From Bacteroidota bacterium (GTDB lineage: Bacteria; Bacteroidota; Bacteroidia; J057), in the NCBI GenBank assembly GCA_003696875.1, contig RFHL01000738.1:1-7772 (forward strand): DNA of 7,772 nt. The letters are read 5' to 3'. Positions 4,772 to 7,772 of the stretch are shown piece by piece. Below the pieces are notes generated by a model. The model had not been told where the DNA came from and did not search any database. It saw only the letters and a list, made by a program, of their open reading frames with translations. The translations under genes were made by a program, and so were the position numbers. How positions within the stretch are numbered: position 1 is the stretch's first letter; each line of letters begins with the position of its first letter.

Positions 4772-7117
4772 ATGGAACGAATCCTGATTTCTTTTTTGCT
4801 GCTCCTCTCCCTCCCCGTGGCTTCCCTGCTGGGCCAGGCCCAGCTGACCGCCGAACTGCGCCCGCAGGGCCAGGTGTGGGCCACCGTGACCGGGGCCGAG
4901 CGCCCGCTGGCGGTGGACGCTTATCGCCTGACCGATGCCAGCGGCCGGGAGATTCCCCTGGCGGAGGTCCTGCCCCACGACGCCCGTCAGACGCTGATCT
5001 GCCCCGTCGAGGCCCTGGACATCAAGCGGGTCTATTTCCTCGAAATTCCCGCCCTGGACCTCAAGGCCTTCTGCTCCTTTGATGGCATCTTTCGCGAGCT
5101 GTACTCGCCCAAGCCGCTGGGGGCCGAGGTGGGCGCGGGCCAGACTTCGGTGCGGGTCTTTGCCCCGCGTGCGACCGGGATGCGCCTCTATCTGTACCGG
5201 GACCGCCTCGATACCGAGGCCTACCAGACCTATGACCTGACGCAAGACGCCGAAGGCGTCTGGGAAATCGCGATTCCCGAAGACCTGCATGGCGTCTGGT
5301 ACGACTTCACGGTGCATGGCAGCACCGATCCGGGCAACCATTTCTACGAAAGCGAAGCCGTCCACATCTCCGATCCCTATGCCCGGGTGAGCGACGATAC
5401 CTGGGGCAAAAGCCGCATGTGGCGGGCCACCGAGCCAGCGAGTCCGCTGGCGGGGGGCATCCCACCCCTGGAGGACGTGATCGCCTATGAAGTTCACGTG
5501 CAGGACTTTACTGCCCAACTGCCCGTCGAAGACGGGCTCAAAGGTACCTTTGACGCCATGATCAAGCCAGGCCTCAAGAACCGCCGGGGCGAGGCGATCG
5601 GCTTTGATTACCTCCTGGACCTGGGGGTGAATGTGGTCCACCTCATGCCTGTGCAGGAGTACCTGCACTTTCCCGACGACGACTGGCAAGCCTCCTTCGC
5701 CGACGATCCTTACATGATCTCTCAGGGCATCGCGGAGGAAAATTATCAGTGGGGTTACCGCACCTCGCATGCCTTTGCGGTGGAGAGCAGGTACCGCCGC
5801 GCGGGAACCGAGCCCGGGGCCGAGCGGGAGCAGTTTCGCGATCTGGTGCAGGCCTTTCACGAGGCCGGCATAGCCGTCATCATCGACATCGTGCCCAACC
5901 ACACCGCCGAGAACATGGACGGCAACGGCTGGTTTTTCCACTTCAACGCCCTGGACAAGCTCTACTACTACCGAACTCGTGATTTTGAGCACATCGGGGC
6001 CTACGGCAATGAGGTCAAGACCGAAAACCGTCCCATGGTGCAGCGTTGGCTCATCGACCAGTGCCAGCACTGGATTGAGGAATTTGGCATTGACGGCTTC
6101 CGGATTGATCTGGCCGGGCAGATCGACGAGCAGACGCTCAAGGCGCTCAAGTTGGTCATTGGCGAAGACAAGATCCTCTACGGCGAGGCCTGGATCGGCT
6201 CCAACGATCCCGCCTACGAAGCCAATCCCGATTGGGATTGGTACAAGTCGGATGCACCCATCACCTTTTTCCAGGACGACAGCCGCAATGCCTACAAGGG
6301 CCCGGTTTTCGAACTGAACGACCCGAAGAAGGATCGCGGCTGGCCCGGGGGCGACTATGGTGCGCGGCCCACCGTCATGAAGGGGCTCTCGGCCCGCTTG
6401 CCTGACGACAAAACGCCCCTCAGCGGCATCAGCTATCTCGACATCCACGACAACTTTGCCCTGGCCGACCAGTTTGGGGCGGGCTTCGATGGCCGCTACG
6501 ATGTGGACGAAGATGCCTACAAAATCGCCGTTGTCCTGCTCTACACCACCCTGGGCCCCATCGTGACCCATGGCGGCAGCGAGATCATGCGCTCGAAGGC
6601 CGATGCGCCCCTGGGCGAGGTCGTGAAGGAAACCAAGGCCGGGTACAAGATTTACCTGCATGGCTATCGCGACACCTACAACCACCGTTTCGCCAACGAG
6701 TTCAAGTGGGATCAGGTAGGCCAAAAGCCGCGTCGCGACAATCAGAACGACTACCGCAACATGTACGCCTTCTGGCGGGGGATGAATGCCTTCCGCCTCA
6801 GCGCCTACGGCGAGGTTTTTCGCGTGGCCGAGGCGGTCCCGGATGGCTATTACCAATTCGTCACCCCCGAGGACCCCAGCCAACTGGGCTACCTGGTGGA
6901 TGGCAAGGTGCTGGTGCTGCTCAATGCCGGTGAGACGGCGGCGACATTCCCCGCCATCGACCTGCCGGCCGGGAACTGGAAGCTCATCGCCACCAACGCC
7001 GCCGTGGACCACGTGAAAGGTGTAAAAGCCCCCAAAGCCGAGCGACAGCTCAGCGGAGGGACGGCGGTGCGCCTGACCGTACCGGCCCAGGGCCTGCGGA
7101 TTTGGGTGAAGGAGTAG
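4772..7117 (+). CDS. Secreted GH13 alpha-glucan hydrolase, pullulanase-like
   Basis: A 781-aa protein with a Sec signal peptide (MERILISFLLLLSLPVASLL, cut near Ala23). Residues 24-100 form an N-terminal domain; about 106-200 is a CBM48-like domain (VWYDFTVHG at 175-183) as in debranching enzymes; the GH13 barrel spans roughly 235-680, followed by a C-terminal beta domain. Conserved GH13 regions are intact: I, DIVPNH (372-377); II, GFRID (442-446, nucleophile D446); III, YGEAW (470-474, acid/base E472); IV, HDN (559-561, D560). YQWGYR (325-330) stands where type I pullulanases have YNWGYDP. The enzyme should hydrolyse alpha-glucosidic bonds (alpha-1,6 and/or alpha-1,4) in starch-, glycogen- or pullulan-like polymers outside the cytoplasm; bond specificity is not certain. 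There is no Shine-Dalgarno and no type IX sorting domain at the C-terminus. The gene converges on rarA with a 3-bp gap, and no SusC/D genes are in view. Confidence 0.93.
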   Translation: MERILISFLLLLSLPVASLLGQAQLTAELRPQGQVWATVTGAERPLAVDAYRLTDASGREIPLAEVLPHDARQTLICPVEALDIKRVYFLEIPALDLKAFCSFDGIFRELYSPKPLGAEVGAGQTSVRVFAPRATGMRLYLYRDRLDTEAYQTYDLTQDAEGVWEIAIPEDLHGVWYDFTVHGSTDPGNHFYESEAVHISDPYARVSDDTWGKSRMWRATEPASPLAGGIPPLEDVIAYEVHVQDFTAQLPVEDGLKGTFDAMIKPGLKNRRGEAIGFDYLLDLGVNVVHLMPVQEYLHFPDDDWQASFADDPYMISQGIAEENYQWGYRTSHAFAVESRYRRAGTEPGAEREQFRDLVQAFHEAGIAVIIDIVPNHTAENMDGNGWFFHFNALDKLYYYRTRDFEHIGAYGNEVKTENRPMVQRWLIDQCQHWIEEFGIDGFRIDLAGQIDEQTLKALKLVIGEDKILYGEAWIGSNDPAYEANPDWDWYKSDAPITFFQDDSRNAYKGPVFELNDPKKDRGWPGGDYGARPTVMKGLSARLPDDKTPLSGISYLDIHDNFALADQFGAGFDGRYDVDEDAYKIAVVLLYTTLGPIVTHGGSEIMRSKADAPLGEVVKETKAGYKIYLHGYRDTYNHRFANEFKWDQVGQKPRRDNQNDYRNMYAFWRGMNAFRLSAYGEVFRVAEAVPDGYYQFVTPEDPSQLGYLVDGKVLVLLNAGETAATFPAIDLPAGNWKLIATNAAVDHVKGVKAPKAERQLSGGTAVRLTVPAQGLRIWVKE

Positions 7118-7120
7118 GGC

Positions 7121-7772
7121 TCACCCCCGGTACTTCTCCCCCCACTGCCGCTCCAGATACTGCCGGATTTTTTGCTCCACGCCTATCGGCTTGGGTTGGT
7201 AAAAAGCCCGCCCTTGCAGCGCCTCGGGCATAAACTCCTGGTGGTTTTGCTGTCCCTGGAAGTCGTGCGAATACTTATAGCCCTCGCCATAGCCCATGCC
7301 CCGCATGAGCTTGGTGGGGGCGTTTCGCAGGTGTAGGGGAATGGGGTGGGCTGGCTCCGTACGCACATACTGCATCGCCTCGTTGATGGCGACATAGGCG
7401 GCATTGCTTTTGTCGGAGCTGGCCAGGTAGGTGGCGCACTGGGAGAGGATGATGCGCGCCTCGGGCATGCCGATCACATTCACCGACTGGAAGCAGGCAT
7501 TGGCCAGGAGCAGGGCGTTGGGGTTGGCGTTGCCGATGTCCTCGGCGGCGAGGATGATCAGCCGCCGGGCGATGAATTTCACATCTTCGCCCCCATCCAG
7601 CATGCGGGCGAGGTAGTAGACCGCGGCATTGGGGTCCCCGCCCCGCACCGACTTGATAAAGGCCGAGATGATATCGTAGTGTTGCTCGCCGCTCTTGTCG
7701 TAGAGCGCAACATGCTCCTGGGCGGCGGCCATCAGGGCCTCATTGGTAAGGACGATGGACTCGTCTTCCTTG
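7121..7772 (-). CDS. rarA: Replication-associated recombination protein RarA (MgsA), C-terminal part
   Basis: Partial gene, running off the right edge: 216 codons of the C-terminal half are visible, of a protein usually 420-450 aa long. The N-terminal AAA+ ATPase with Walker motifs lies outside the window. Diagnostic stretches of the RarA/MgsA/WRNIP1 C-terminal oligomerisation region are present: YDKSGEQHYDIISAFIKSVR, LARMLDGGED, FIARRLIILAAEDIGNANP, GMPEARI, SDKSNAAY and KYSHDFQGQQ. RarA is a cytoplasmic clamp-loader-like ATPase that acts at stalled replication forks. The visible frame is uninterrupted. An internal ATG at 7732 is not the start, because conserved coding sequence (KEDESIVLTNEALM) continues upstream of it. 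The TGA at 7123-7121 lies only 3 bp from the end of the convergent GH13 gene, and no terminator is visible between them. Confidence 0.95.
   Translation of the reverse strand, partial: KEDESIVLTNEALMAAAQEHVALYDKSGEQHYDIISAFIKSVRGGDPNAAVYYLARMLDGGEDVKFIARRLIILAAEDIGNANPNALLLANACFQSVNVIGMPEARIILSQCATYLASSDKSNAAYVAINEAMQYVRTEPAHPIPLHLRNAPTKLMRGMGYGEGYKYSHDFQGQQNHQEFMPEALQGRAFYQPKPIGVEQKIRQYLERQWGEKYRG

Noticed and set aside
4619..7012. A 797-codon open frame antisense to almost the whole GH13 gene
   Set aside because: It is in exact codon register with the GH13 gene, so its stops would require TTA, CTA or TCA codons in the sense gene, which this GC-rich gene avoids. The translation resembles no known protein, while the sense frame has all GH13 motifs.
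7118..7120. Possible bidirectional terminator between the convergent genes
   Set aside because: Only 3 bp separate the stop codons, and no stem with a T-run is visible on either side.

Overview
The window is GC-rich (about 60% by eye) and looks like chromosomal DNA from a member of the Bacteroidota. A Saprospiria- or Lewinella-like lineage is possible, but that is impression rather than proof. Three things point to this phylum: protein families common there (DUF2147, a duplicated lipocalin-like 'membrane or secreted protein', a secreted GH13 enzyme with a YQWGYR motif); the lack of any convincing Shine-Dalgarno sequence before the five genes whose starts are visible; and degenerate 7-bp intergenic repeats.

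Layout. 1-142 is intergenic with a candidate terminator (26-60). 143-757 (+) encodes a small lipoprotein of a conserved family of unknown function. Three minus-strand genes follow, read right to left: 4559-3810 (secreted two-domain lipocalin-like protein), 3688-1490 (Tat-exported calcineurin-like metallophosphoesterase with a C-terminal beta-sandwich) and 1362-892 (secreted DUF2147 protein). The last ends at a clear Rho-independent terminator (831-867). Gaps of 121 and 127 bp separate the three, so they are either a loose transcription unit or separately transcribed. A 212-bp divergent intergenic region (4560-4771) carries two palindromes. On its other side is a 781-aa secreted GH13 alpha-glucan hydrolase of pullulanase type (4772-7117, +). 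Three bases after its stop, and convergent with it, is the 3' end of rarA (7121 to the right edge, minus), which is cut by the window.

How the genes relate. Five of the six products carry export signals (one lipoprotein, one Tat, three Sec), so the block mostly encodes envelope or secreted proteins. The GH13 enzyme would cleave alpha-glucans outside the cytoplasm, but no SusC/SusD partners or regulator gene are in view, so this is not a recognisable polysaccharide utilisation locus. Nothing clearly links the phosphoesterase, the lipocalin-like protein or the DUF2147 protein to glucan metabolism. I see no mobile element, CRISPR array, tRNA or rRNA, and no convincing new multi-gene system. The most unusual signals are the two phased 7-bp repeat arrays at 3692-3805, the paired palindromes in the divergent promoter region, and two long perfect palindromes inside the phosphoesterase gene.
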